Origin: Vibrio stylophorae | GTDB lineage: Bacteria > Pseudomonadota > Gammaproteobacteria > Enterobacterales > Vibrionaceae | Assembly: GCF_921293875.1 (NCBI RefSeq) | Contig: NZ_CAKLDI010000002.1 | Coordinates: forward strand, 1 to 64,000 | DNA length: 64,000 nt | Direction: 5' to 3' | Shown here: in pieces, positions 46,078-55,198 of the stretch | Numbering within the stretch: the stretch's first letter is position 1 | Layout: every line of letters starts with the position of its first letter | Position numbers and translations under genes: made by a program | Notes under the pieces: generated by a model | Databases searched by the model: none | What the model was told of the DNA's origin: nothing | Seen by the model: only the letters and a program-made list of their open reading frames with translations

Positions 46078-46641
46078 TCACAAGCAATATGCTTGAAAAG
46101 CATTTTGTACATCTTGCCTATGAATCACACTACCAGCCCACCACGATTGGACGGTTATTGGTATTTTTGCGCCGTGACACTGGTTTAAATAGTGCAGATA
46201 CAATGTTTTTGATATGGGGATATCGTATGCATCATGATGCTTTCGATCTGTGATCCGAAGTTCATAGATATATCCTTTAGAACCGCGCGTATCGACACCG
46301 ACAATACTAAATTCATGTTTAACTTTTTGACTTGCAAACCAGTATGTTGGCCATGCCATCACATATAAAGAAAATGTAATCATGAATATTGCACCAATTA
46401 GGCTGAATGTAGCTTTTAATTTAAGCGCTGAGAATAAAAATTTAGAACGGCGAACCTTAGGATTGAGAAAACCGCGAGAAACAACAAAAAGCGGAATGAT
46501 TGAAATTGGAAGAATGACGCCATAGGAAACAAAGGTGATTAAATTGCTTCGCAGGTATGGCACATGAATCGAACTTACCAGTCCTAAGATGACAGTGACA
46601 ATAAATACGACGAGGATAATTAATTTAAAGTTATTGTTCAT
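46078..46641 (-). CDS. Hypothetical membrane protein
   Basis: A 187-residue protein with three hydrophobic segments (about 7-27, 37-57 and 75-98) and a C-terminal periplasmic or cytoplasmic part of 85 residues with a CHGAKIPITVQSWW stretch. The ATG overlaps the stop of the DUF218 gene (46638-46641), showing they are one operon. AT-rich. No named family. Confidence 0.65.
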   Translation of the reverse strand: MNNNFKLIILVVFIVTVILGLVSSIHVPYLRSNLITFVSYGVILPISIIPLFVVSRGFLNPKVRRSKFLFSALKLKATFSLIGAIFMITFSLYVMAWPTYWFASQKVKHEFSIVGVDTRGSKGYIYELRITDRKHHDAYDIPISKTLYLHYLNQCHGAKIPITVQSWWAGSVIHRQDVQNAFQAYCL

Positions 46642-47216
46642 TGCGTGATGAATCTAAGCTGAAGCCCTAGGTAGTAATATGTTTCAGACAGCAACATATT
46701 GCCCTTAGCGCGAAGGCTTTGATAGCGGCTGGTGGTTGTGGGTGAGGGTTCTGCGTGAATACCAACCTGGTGCGCGATAAGCATTGCACGTTTCATATGC
46801 AGTGGATCACTGACAAGGAGGACGGATTGAATCTGGTTCTTTGTCATCAAGGCGGCGGCATAGCGTAAATTTTCAAATGTTACTTTGGATTGTTCTTCAA
46901 TCAGTATGGCTTCGGCTGGCACGCCATGACGGATCGCATATGCTCTGCCGACAGCGGCTTCTGACTGGCGATCGCCTTCGCCTATCCCGCCGGTAAAAAT
47001 TAATGTGCTGACTTGCTTGGCATGATACAGCTTGATGGCATGTTTAATTCTTTGTTCAAAAACGGGTGATGGTTGACCATGCCAAACCGCGGCACCTAAA
47101 ACGATGGCGGCATCAGCTGTTTCATGGGATGACTTGAATGAATAGAAGTAGATGGAAAACATCACATAGATTGGGTATGCAAGCAGCACAAATATGATAC
47201 AGAGCGTTTTTTTCAC
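46638..47216 (-). CDS. DUF218 (SanA/YdcF-type) envelope protein
   Basis: A 192-residue protein with one N-terminal membrane segment and a DUF218 domain: DAAIVLGAAVWHGQPS near 38, TLIFTGGIGEG near 72, SEAAVGRAYAIRHGVP and VSDPLHMKRA near 140. SanA-type members affect envelope barrier function, YdcF binds S-adenosylmethionine; the role here is open. I chose GTG 47216 because GGAG lies 6 bases before it; an in-frame TTG at 47228 coincides with that site. Confidence 0.85.
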   Translation of the reverse strand: MKKTLCIIFVLLAYPIYVMFSIYFYSFKSSHETADAAIVLGAAVWHGQPSPVFEQRIKHAIKLYHAKQVSTLIFTGGIGEGDRQSEAAVGRAYAIRHGVPAEAILIEEQSKVTFENLRYAAALMTKNQIQSVLLVSDPLHMKRAMLIAHQVGIHAEPSPTTTSRYQSLRAKGNMLLSETYYYLGLQLRFITQ

Positions 47217-47805
47217 GCAAATCTCCAATCTGGATGATAGGTGTTATTTCAAGTGAAGTTCTTGTATTTATTTGATTGAAATTTAACGTAAAAATCTAAT
47301 GAAATCGCTATGCATTCAATGGGGTGTTTCTCATTTTTCATTGAAATGTCTTTGTATCCTTTCCATATCTTTTTTAGCTTGCACGCTTGGCACTTCAGGT
47401 GTGAGTGGGTATATGAGCTGGCCAAGAGTGGTGGGTAAACCCATCTATGTCGAATAAGCCGGTCATATGCATCTAAATTTAAGCGACGTATGGCTCACAA
47501 AAGCAGGGATGAGCCGTCAGAAAAATAGCTGAGGGTGCGGCTCTAAGAAAGCGCATCTTGCTAGACGATTACTCGAAAAATTCAAGAAGTGAAAAAGCAA
47601 TATCGGGGAAATGAGGAGATTTTACTGATTCTTTACTGAGTGCCTTCACATTCTGCTGTGGTCAATTGCATCGAAATACAGGATCGCTGCCAAATTAAGC
47701 GTTGCACGATATCGTGCTTGCCGTTAATTTAACCGAATGGAAGAACAAAGCTGAGTGGTTTTACTGCGGCGCGAGCAGTAGCTCAGCACTCAAAGGAAAG
47801 AGAAA
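47217..47805. other. Divergent intergenic region before aroG
   Basis: 589 bases without a supported gene. TTTACTGA occurs at 47621 and 47632, 11 bases apart, and may be part of an aroG control site. A weak frame at 47702-47947 overlaps aroG and is not a gene. Repression by TyrR or a similar factor is expected, but I see no textbook TyrR box. Confidence 0.4.
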
Positions 47806-48861
47806 ATGCAATACCCAATTGATGATGTTCGTATTAGTGCTGTTAAACAGCTTTTACCGCCAGTGGCCATTCTTGAGCGTTTCCCTGCAACGCAAAAAGC
47901 GTCACAAACCGTATTTCAATCTCGCCAGGCTATTCACCAAATGCTGAATGATCAAGATGATCGTCTGCTTGTTGTAATTGGTCCTTGCTCTATTCATGAT
48001 CCAGTTGCTGCGCTTGAATATGCTGAGCGTTTGATGGCTTTGCGTGAAGCGCTGAAAGATGATCTTGAAATCGTGATGCGTGTTTATTTTGAAAAGCCAC
48101 GTACCACTGTGGGTTGGAAAGGTCTAATTAACGACCCGTATCTCAACAATAGTTACCAGCTCAATGAAGGCTTGCGTATTGGCCGTAAATTACTCTCAGA
48201 TGTGAATAATTTAGGTTTGCCAGCGGCGAGTGAATTTTTGGATATGATCACCCCGCAATATATGGGTGATTTGATCTCATGGGGCGCGATTGGTGCACGT
48301 ACCACGGAATCTCAAGTACACCGCGAGTTGTCATCCGGTTTGTCATGCCCTGTTGGTTTTAAAAACGGCACAGACGGCAATATCCAAATTGCGACCGATG
48401 CAATTCGCTCAGCAAGCTCGCCACATTGCTTTTTGTCAGTGACCAAATATGGCCATTCTGCCATTGTGAACACTGCGGGTAATGATGATTGTCACGTCAT
48501 TTTGCGTGGTGGTAACAGCGCGCCAAACTATAGCGCCGCAGATGTGAACGCGGTGACCAGCAAATTGGCAGCTGCCGGCTTGCGTGAAAAAGTGATGATC
48601 GACTTTAGCCATGCCAATAGTGAGAAGCAGTTTAAACGCCAAAATGCGGTTGCTGAAGATGTGGCTGGTCAAATCGCTGCGGGTAACAAAGCAATCTTTG
48701 GTGTGATGGTTGAAAGCCACTTGGTTGAAGGCCGCCAAGACTTGGTGGAAGGCCAAGAGCTGACCTATGGTCAGAGCATTACCGATGCATGTATTGGTTG
48801 GGATGATACTGAAGCCATGCTACGTCTATTGGCGAAAGCGGTGCAAACGCGTCGCGGCTAA
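47806..48861 (+). CDS. aroG: 3-deoxy-7-phosphoheptulonate synthase (Phe-sensitive type)
   Basis: A 351-residue class I DAHP synthase, which joins phosphoenolpyruvate and erythrose 4-phosphate as the first step of aromatic amino acid synthesis. It matches E. coli AroG over its whole length: DDVRI at the start, LLVVIGPCSIHDPVAA, EKPRTTVGWKGLINDP, GARTTESQVHREL, SVTKYGHSAIV and VMIDFSHANS. It is closer to AroG than to AroF or AroH in length and start. GGAAAGAGAAA precedes the ATG. A terminator follows. Confidence 0.96.
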   Translation: MQYPIDDVRISAVKQLLPPVAILERFPATQKASQTVFQSRQAIHQMLNDQDDRLLVVIGPCSIHDPVAALEYAERLMALREALKDDLEIVMRVYFEKPRTTVGWKGLINDPYLNNSYQLNEGLRIGRKLLSDVNNLGLPAASEFLDMITPQYMGDLISWGAIGARTTESQVHRELSSGLSCPVGFKNGTDGNIQIATDAIRSASSPHCFLSVTKYGHSAIVNTAGNDDCHVILRGGNSAPNYSAADVNAVTSKLAAAGLREKVMIDFSHANSEKQFKRQNAVAEDVAGQIAAGNKAIFGVMVESHLVEGRQDLVEGQELTYGQSITDACIGWDDTEAMLRLLAKAVQTRRG

Positions 48862-48881
48862 TGGCAAACATACCGATATTG

Positions 48882-48907
48882 AAAAGCCGGCATTCAGCCG
48901 GCTTTTT
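48882..48907 (+). terminator. Terminator after aroG
   Basis: Stem AAAAGCCGGC/GCCGGCTTTT with a 5-base loop (ATTCA), between convergent genes. Confidence 0.88.
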
Positions 48908-48957
48908 GTTTTTTGGCGTGCTTGTTTTTCTGACGCTATTGGTATTCTCTGGGCTGG

Positions 48958-51021
48958 CTAAACGGCTTCTGGTTTGTGAATGAGATAGCCCTGCAAATAA
49001 TCAATACCAAGATCTTGTAGCCACGCCTGCTCAGCTTGGGTCTCCACACATTCAGCCACAATCTTGATATTGGCAAGTTTGGTGACTTCACGTAGGTTTT
49101 CGATAATCGCGCGTTTAATCGCATCTTGGTAACAATCGCGAACCAAAGAGCCGTCGATTTTTACTGTATCAATGGGCATATTGAGCAGCTGGTTATAGGT
49201 GGAATGGCCGGCGCCAAAATCATCCAATGCAATGATAAATCCGGCATTGCGCAGACGCTGCAAGTTATGGCTCAGCACTTCCACATTTCGAATGGTGCCG
49301 GACTCAACCACTTCCACACAGACCTTATGTGGCAATAAATTGAGCTTATCAACACTGTAAAGGAGATGCTCAATCCCTGTGCTGGTGCTGAGAAAATCTG
49401 GCGATAGATTGATCGAGCCATACTCATAGTTATTTTCAGGCAAATCCTGCAGGTAACGTAGGGCTTTGTTTAAAATTGCCAGCTCTAAGCTTTCCATATG
49501 CCCCAGACGATGTGCGCAATAAAATAGCTGCTCTGTATTTAAGGGTTCGCCGCCGTGGTAAAAGCGCGACAACAGCTCAAAGCTGACGGCTTTGTCCGTT
49601 TGTTTGCTTTGGTAGTTTTGCCGTACGAGATGAATATCATCGGTACTGATTTGTTCCAATAAGTTGATATAAGGGGTGTAGTGGCTATTGGCACAATCGA
49701 CGAGTGGCTGCGGATGGCGGTGATCATTGAGCCGAATATTCATATGCAGCAGGTTGATCGTTTGGCGAATGCGATTGCCTTTGTGGCAGCGACAAAAAAA
49801 GATATGGTGAATATGAAAATTAATGCCATCAGCCTTGAGCGCATGGTTAATAGTTGGCGCAAGCTTTTCCAAGCGGCCAATGGCCCTGAGATTGTTTTCA
49901 ATCATGATCACTAAGGATGCGACATCATAGAGCATATAACTATCTGAGTAATAGTCGGTATGATCGCGAATACACTTGGAGATTTTTCGCAGGGTCTGAT
50001 CGCGCTTATTCAGTGGCTGTTTAAATATCTCGCTGAGATCAATGGCGGCAACAATAAAGTCATTACGCTGAATGGTGTCGTGATCCAATTTTTGAAAGGT
50101 GCCGAAATTACTTTGATGATCAAAATAAAGGGCACGATTGGAGCGCTGCGTTTCTTTACGTAATGAATATTTGAAATCTAACATAATGTAGACGACCAAA
50201 GAGAACATAAAGAAAATAGTTAGCCGCGTATTGAAGGTCAATAAATCTAATTGCTGATTATCAATAATAAACAGGCTGTAGCCGATGATGATGAGTAAAA
50301 TCTGCGTTAATTCAGAAAAGTTAAAAGCAGTGATAATCAGTAGTGGCAATAAAAATAGATATAAAATATAGCCATTTTCACCATGTATTTCATAATTTAA
50401 CAAAAAGAAAATAGCGGTGATCACTGCAAATTTAAATAGATGACGGCTGGTGGATGTGCGCTTAAATTGTTGAATGAGTGCTTGCCATTGGTGTTTTTGA
50501 TGCATGTGGGTGGCAATCAAACCGGCTACCGGGGCTGCAAGTAAAATACCGATGGAGTCAGTTAAAAATAGATTAAAAGCCTGCGCTGGGGTATAGGTAT
50601 TTGGCGAAAACAAACCCACGGTAAATGCACATAGCCCGGGTACTAAAAAGACAAAGTAGGCAAAAATCCACCGCGACGCATAGTGCTGGTGATAGATGCG
50701 GGTAAACAGAGATTGTGACAACAGCATGAGCACTGTGATGGTGATGCTGTAGAGATATCCCATGCCATCAGGGGTTGGATCAAACAGCATATAGTGGGTC
50801 ATTAACCCAGCAAACACACCGACGATGCCACTGTGACCATAGATAAATGACAGCGCAACGATGACCCCTGTGGAGATGGAGATAAGTTGCACCTGCGCCA
50901 CTAAACCTTGCGACTGACTACAGAGATAAAAGCTTAATAGGGTGCTGATATAACTAAGAAAGCCATAGAACAGACGGTCTTTTAGGCTCTTTTGCTTGAC
51001 CGCTAAAAAATACTCGATCAT
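48958..51021 (-). CDS. EAL c-di-GMP phosphodiesterase with membrane sensor
   Basis: A 687-residue protein. Residues 1-285 hold about eight hydrophobic segments (MASE1-like sensor). Residues 290-430 look like a GGDEF domain that has lost its signature (YMLYDVASL where RxGGDEF would be). The EAL domain follows at about 440-680 and keeps the catalytic residues: FELLSRF, INLSP, VEVVES, DDFGAG, VKIDGSLV, AECVE and YLQGY, so it should cut c-di-GMP to pGpG. The ATG overlaps the stop of the diguanylate cyclase gene (51018-51021), so a maker and a breaker of c-di-GMP are made together. Confidence 0.88.
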   Translation of the reverse strand: MIEYFLAVKQKSLKDRLFYGFLSYISTLLSFYLCSQSQGLVAQVQLISISTGVIVALSFIYGHSGIVGVFAGLMTHYMLFDPTPDGMGYLYSITITVLMLLSQSLFTRIYHQHYASRWIFAYFVFLVPGLCAFTVGLFSPNTYTPAQAFNLFLTDSIGILLAAPVAGLIATHMHQKHQWQALIQQFKRTSTSRHLFKFAVITAIFFLLNYEIHGENGYILYLFLLPLLIITAFNFSELTQILLIIIGYSLFIIDNQQLDLLTFNTRLTIFFMFSLVVYIMLDFKYSLRKETQRSNRALYFDHQSNFGTFQKLDHDTIQRNDFIVAAIDLSEIFKQPLNKRDQTLRKISKCIRDHTDYYSDSYMLYDVASLVIMIENNLRAIGRLEKLAPTINHALKADGINFHIHHIFFCRCHKGNRIRQTINLLHMNIRLNDHRHPQPLVDCANSHYTPYINLLEQISTDDIHLVRQNYQSKQTDKAVSFELLSRFYHGGEPLNTEQLFYCAHRLGHMESLELAILNKALRYLQDLPENNYEYGSINLSPDFLSTSTGIEHLLYSVDKLNLLPHKVCVEVVESGTIRNVEVLSHNLQRLRNAGFIIALDDFGAGHSTYNQLLNMPIDTVKIDGSLVRDCYQDAIKRAIIENLREVTKLANIKIVAECVETQAEQAWLQDLGIDYLQGYLIHKPEAV

Positions 51022-52325
51022 GCCATGGTTACCATATTCCGACCACGACGTTTGGACTCATAGAGCGCAGAGTCAGCCAATTTATAGGCGCTGCTAAAGG
51101 CGCTGTTGTTGGTTGAAATCCCACCAATGGAAATGGTCATATGTAGCCCTGCAATGGGGGTTTCTTCAACCGCTTTGCGAATACGCTCTGCTTTGTCTTG
51201 CAGGTGATGTGCACTCATACTCTGAAATAGCACAATAAACTCTTCACCGCCCCAGCGAATGGCGATGTCATCGTTTCGAATCTGCTGTTCAATAATACGC
51301 GCTAAGCCTTGAATAACTTCATCACCTTTTTTATGACCAAAGTTGTCGTTGACCATTTTAAAGTGGTCAATATCAATCAATAGCATGGCAAATTGATGCA
51401 TTTTATTCAGTCGTGATTCGTAGTAATCACGGCGATAAAAATTAGTCATGCGATCGCGTTTAATGGATGCTTCTTGCTGCTTAATCAAAATAGTGACGGC
51501 AGAGACCAATAAGGTGATTAAAATGGAAACGACAATGCTTTTTTCCAACACATCGATATAGTTCACGCCAATGGTAATGGGATCTTGATCTGAACAAGGC
51601 AACAGGTATTGGGTGCTATAACTATTTGCTGATTGCTGATTGTTGAGTACGGTAAAGTGCTCTTTATTGTATTTATTCAGTGAGTCTGCAATGTATTGCT
51701 GCTGAATATCAACAGCTAATACCGCATTGAGCGCGCGGTTATTGTAAATCGGTAAATAGATCGTACGCAGACGTGCTTCACTACCGTTTTCAATATATTC
51801 CGGCGATATTTTTAAATTACAGCCATAAAAATGCTGATAGGTATGGCTTAAATTCTCGCGCTCAATGATGTTGACCATCAATGTGTTTTGATTGTAATTG
51901 GTGAAATCTTGTTTATAGCGTTCGCGTAGCGGCAAGAAGTGACTATACCCCGCAGGGTAGGCCAGTACGGCCACTGTCCAAAGATTATTGCCAAGGATCT
52001 GCTTTAACTCTTGATGCAGCTCTTTAATGCCAGGGGTTAAATCTTTGACTTCGGTAGTTTCGTTGACCAGCACACTCACGGGATCGCTGTCGTATTGACC
52101 GGCAACGGTTAAAGTGGAGCTGGTGTTGTTGTAGTAAGCGTTGAACCGGCGAATGATGGCGTAGATTTGTGAGTAATCACTGACCACCTGACGATTTAAG
52201 TCTTTGACATGAAAAATGTTATAGGAATGATAAACCAGCGATGTAACCAACAATGAAATGAGAAACACTTTAAAGAAGAAGAAGCCACTCAAAATAGCCT
52301 GATGTTTTTCATGTTGACTTTGCAT
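51018..52325 (-). CDS. Diguanylate cyclase with periplasmic sensor
   Basis: A 435-residue protein with membrane segments at about 13-35 and 272-292, a periplasmic part between them that looks like a Cache-type ligand domain, and a GGDEF domain at 300-435. The active site is RWGGEEFIVLF and the inhibitory site RNDD stands five residues before it, so it should make c-di-GMP and be product-inhibited. It is the first gene of the two-gene operon with the EAL protein. Confidence 0.93.
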   Translation of the reverse strand: MQSQHEKHQAILSGFFFFKVFLISLLVTSLVYHSYNIFHVKDLNRQVVSDYSQIYAIIRRFNAYYNNTSSTLTVAGQYDSDPVSVLVNETTEVKDLTPGIKELHQELKQILGNNLWTVAVLAYPAGYSHFLPLRERYKQDFTNYNQNTLMVNIIERENLSHTYQHFYGCNLKISPEYIENGSEARLRTIYLPIYNNRALNAVLAVDIQQQYIADSLNKYNKEHFTVLNNQQSANSYSTQYLLPCSDQDPITIGVNYIDVLEKSIVVSILITLLVSAVTILIKQQEASIKRDRMTNFYRRDYYESRLNKMHQFAMLLIDIDHFKMVNDNFGHKKGDEVIQGLARIIEQQIRNDDIAIRWGGEEFIVLFQSMSAHHLQDKAERIRKAVEETPIAGLHMTISIGGISTNNSAFSSAYKLADSALYESKRRGRNMVTMA

Positions 52326-52753
52326 AGAAATATGGCTGTATCATTTTCATTATGGGGCGGAGGATTCTATTTATCATCCGGTTAAGGTCAAATTGCCATT
52401 GTTATCATTACAACAAAATATTTTGATGTGCGTCACTATTCTTTTGAAATGAATGGATATTCGATCGGCGCGTATAGTGACATGCATCAATAAAAAACGC
52501 AAAAATATAAATGGGCGGCCATTCTATAATGCTTGAATGCATTAAATATTAGACATGTTGCATAGTGAAGTGTTGATGACTCGGGCCATGAAATGTCGGC
52601 AAAAAGATGACCAATACGCACAATACATGTGCAAAATTTACAGTGATTGGGGTGGATTTGCATAAGGTGCGCTTGAGCTGGATACGCATAGATCTAGCAA
52701 TCATGCTTGCTTTTGCTAGACTGCTGCACATCGCTTTAGGAAAGGAAAGAACG
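52326..52753. other. Intergenic region
   Basis: 428 bases between divergent genes, AT-rich, with promoters expected on both strands. The frame of the next small gene is open upstream to 52607 but has no ribosome site there. Nothing else stands out. Confidence 0.4.
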
Positions 52754-53002
52754 ATGTTAGACGCAAACCAAGAGATGATTGACAGCTTAGCCAAACTCGA
52801 AGAATTTTTAATTGCGATTGAAAATGGTGGTTTTGGTCTCAATAACGCGGCTGGTGTTGCCATGGCAACCAGCAATAGCGATGGTCGTCGTTTTGTTGCT
52901 GTGTTGGATGATAAGCATCAACTGCTGCTTGCTCGCTATGTCACAGAAGAGGTGTTTCAAACGGGTCAAGATCTCGTGCGCCAAGGTCCTCGTAAGCACT
53001 AA
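52754..53002 (+). CDS. Small hypothetical protein
   Basis: An 82-residue soluble protein. MLDANQEMIDSLAKLEEFL is a likely helix, followed by NNAAGVAMATSNSDGRRFVAVLDD and a beta-rich end. I chose ATG 52754 behind AAAGGAAAGA. A terminator follows at 53075. No family recognised. Confidence 0.65.
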   Translation: MLDANQEMIDSLAKLEEFLIAIENGGFGLNNAAGVAMATSNSDGRRFVAVLDDKHQLLLARYVTEEVFQTGQDLVRQGPRKH

Positions 53003-53074
53003 TTCAACCTAGGGAGCGATCTCCTATTGCCCTTAGTTTGATTGTATCCCAGTCGCAATAAATCGAAGCATTCC

Positions 53075-53099
53075 GCCCAAGTCGAACTTGGGCTTTTTT
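53075..53099 (+). terminator. Rho-independent terminator
   Basis: Stem GCCCAAGT/ACTTGGGC with a CGA loop and six Ts. Confidence 0.88.
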
Positions 53100-53372
53100 A
53101 TGCCTCAACGTTAGACTTCAGCTTTATATCTCAGCTGTATGCTTCAGTATTGATTGCCTGTGTTTTGCCTCAAATCATTGGCTGACTTAGACAATGTTTT
53201 CTTTTTTATCACGGCGACAGCTGTTCGCTTTAAGTGAAGAACGCCCTTGTTCAAATCAGCGCCGCGGCTCACAAAAGTCAATCGCAGCGTGAATAAAGCT
53301 GGCGACAGCTATCGGTGAATCTCATAAAATGAGGAAATCACACCTTCAATTGGCCAGTATTTTTCCTCTTTT
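53100..53372. other. Upstream region of the SgrR-like gene
   Basis: 273 bases. GGCGACAGCT occurs twice (53213 and 53301). I looked here for a divergent small RNA of the SgrS kind and saw no terminator on the minus strand. Confidence 0.4.
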
Positions 53373-55133
53373 ATGAGCCGCGATCGCCTTTCCCAGCAGT
53401 TCAGCCTGCTGACACAGCACTTTCAAGCCCAACAAGTGGAAACGACGTTGGAGCATCTTTCAGAGCTATTAAGCTGTACGCGCCGAAATTGCCGCATGGT
53501 GCTACAAAAAATGGAGCAGCGTGGCTGGCTGTCATGGCATCCAGAGCCTGGTCGTGGCAAGCAATCGCAATTAAATTTTTATACCCAGGATCCCCGCTTT
53601 GATTTAGAAAAAGTGGAAGCGGCAATTGCTCAGCAGCGCTGGGATCAAGCTTTTGAGTTGGTTGAACATGATTGGCATCAAATCTCTCAGCTGCTCTATC
53701 GTCATTTTGGCCCCAACGCATTGCCGATGCCGGTGGGGGAGCTTTTGCATGAAAAAGAGTTTGATGAGGCACTTTGGCACTATTCTCCGAGCTTAAAATG
53801 GCTTAGCAGGTTGCTATTTCGTCCATTGCTGGCAGAGCATGGTTGGGCATGGTTTGCCGATTGCCAAGCCATCGCGCCGCAGCAATGGTTGCTGACCTAT
53901 CAGGCGGATGTATGGACCTTGCTTGATGGCGTTTCTGTTCAAGCGGTTCTTGATGCATTTATACTGCTTTGCCAGCATCCGCTATTGACCGGGGTCATTG
54001 ATGTGAAAGCGCATCCACAGGGCATTGTACTGATGATGCATGTGCAGACCACAGATGTGAGCGAGCGTCTTCGTCAATGCGATTGGCCACTGGTGATTCA
54101 AGGCCAATCCGATGCATCCGCAGATCGCCCTATTGCATCACTCACTGATTTTGTTTTGCGCACCAGTCGTTATGGACTGGGGATTTATCAGCTTGTACAA
54201 GATGAGAAAGGCCTTTGTCTTCGACGCCGCGTATCCATGGCCTGTTACACGCCTTATATACCGGATGCGCCAAACACGCCGCAGGTGGCGACAAGCCGTA
54301 ATGATAAGGGAGCCGCGCTGATGACGCCTGTTTCTAGCGGGTATTGTGCTGGGTCTAGTGTTGGTCCTAGTTATGGGCGTGGTGCTCAAAATGCGCGCAA
54401 TCAAATCGCTGTCTCTTGTTCTAAAACTATCCCCCAAAATAAAGAAACACTGCATTGTCAATGGCTTGAAACGCTGCCGCTGACTTTAAGCCCATCAACT
54501 GTACCAGTCGCTGGTGGTTTGTCATTTGCAACCAGCCAGTGGCGCAGTTATCTTATGCCGCTTTCGCGTCTTGGCCAGCACCATCGCCTGCCCAGCTATT
54601 TTCAAATGGCACCATTGATGATCAATGAATGGTCGCAGTCGCAACCTTGGTTGCTGGCACAGGGCAGCTGGCAGTGGCCGTCGCAAATGCATCCATTGGC
54701 CAATGTCAATCAAGCACTGTCGCGTCCCATTCGAGTGGGATTATTTCGCCACTGTGCCATGGCGAAAACTTTGCAAGCTTTGCTCGCAGAGCATTGCGAC
54801 CAAGCGATCACTTGGGTGTGGTTAACTTGGGCAGATTGGCCCATTTTAATTAAAGGCTCCAGCCGTTATCGCTTGGATTATTTGTGGTTCAACTTTCAAG
54901 GTGAGCCCACACTGAGCGACTATGCTGATCTGAGTAAGCTGCTGGCGATGCAGGCTGGCGTGACGGAGCAAGTTGAAGCGTTACCTGATTATCTCGATGC
55001 CGCGCATTGGCATGCATGGTATCAAGCGCAGTGGCTGCATTGGCAGCAGCAACATCATTTGATTGAACTGGTGCGCTACACCAGTTCACAAACGCCTTGG
55101 CAACAGATAAGCCAAGGGCAGTGGCAAGAATAA
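53373..55133 (+). CDS. SgrR-type transcriptional regulator
   Basis: A 586-residue protein. Residues 5-115 form the SgrR N-terminal DNA-binding domain (LSELLSCTRRNCRMVLQKM, with RGWLSW following), and the rest is a solute-binding (SBP_bac_5) domain used to sense a small molecule. A stretch at about 300-350 is poorly structured and Ser/Asn-rich, an insert compared with E. coli SgrR (551 residues). The start ATG follows TTTCCTCTT without a clear Shine-Dalgarno. In E. coli SgrR responds to sugar-phosphate stress; here the neighbour is a Dcu carrier, so the ligand may differ. Confidence 0.82.
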   Translation: MSRDRLSQQFSLLTQHFQAQQVETTLEHLSELLSCTRRNCRMVLQKMEQRGWLSWHPEPGRGKQSQLNFYTQDPRFDLEKVEAAIAQQRWDQAFELVEHDWHQISQLLYRHFGPNALPMPVGELLHEKEFDEALWHYSPSLKWLSRLLFRPLLAEHGWAWFADCQAIAPQQWLLTYQADVWTLLDGVSVQAVLDAFILLCQHPLLTGVIDVKAHPQGIVLMMHVQTTDVSERLRQCDWPLVIQGQSDASADRPIASLTDFVLRTSRYGLGIYQLVQDEKGLCLRRRVSMACYTPYIPDAPNTPQVATSRNDKGAALMTPVSSGYCAGSSVGPSYGRGAQNARNQIAVSCSKTIPQNKETLHCQWLETLPLTLSPSTVPVAGGLSFATSQWRSYLMPLSRLGQHHRLPSYFQMAPLMINEWSQSQPWLLAQGSWQWPSQMHPLANVNQALSRPIRVGLFRHCAMAKTLQALLAEHCDQAITWVWLTWADWPILIKGSSRYRLDYLWFNFQGEPTLSDYADLSKLLAMQAGVTEQVEALPDYLDAAHWHAWYQAQWLHWQQQHHLIELVRYTSSQTPWQQISQGQWQE

Positions 55134-55198
55134 ATATAAAAATTGAATTTCGCATGGCGATTGCCGTGCATGCTGTAAACCAACATTAGAGGCTTGCT

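Noticed and set aside
53100-53372. SgrS-type small RNA divergent from the SgrR-like gene
   Set aside because: No terminator hairpin or known pairing segment on the minus strand.
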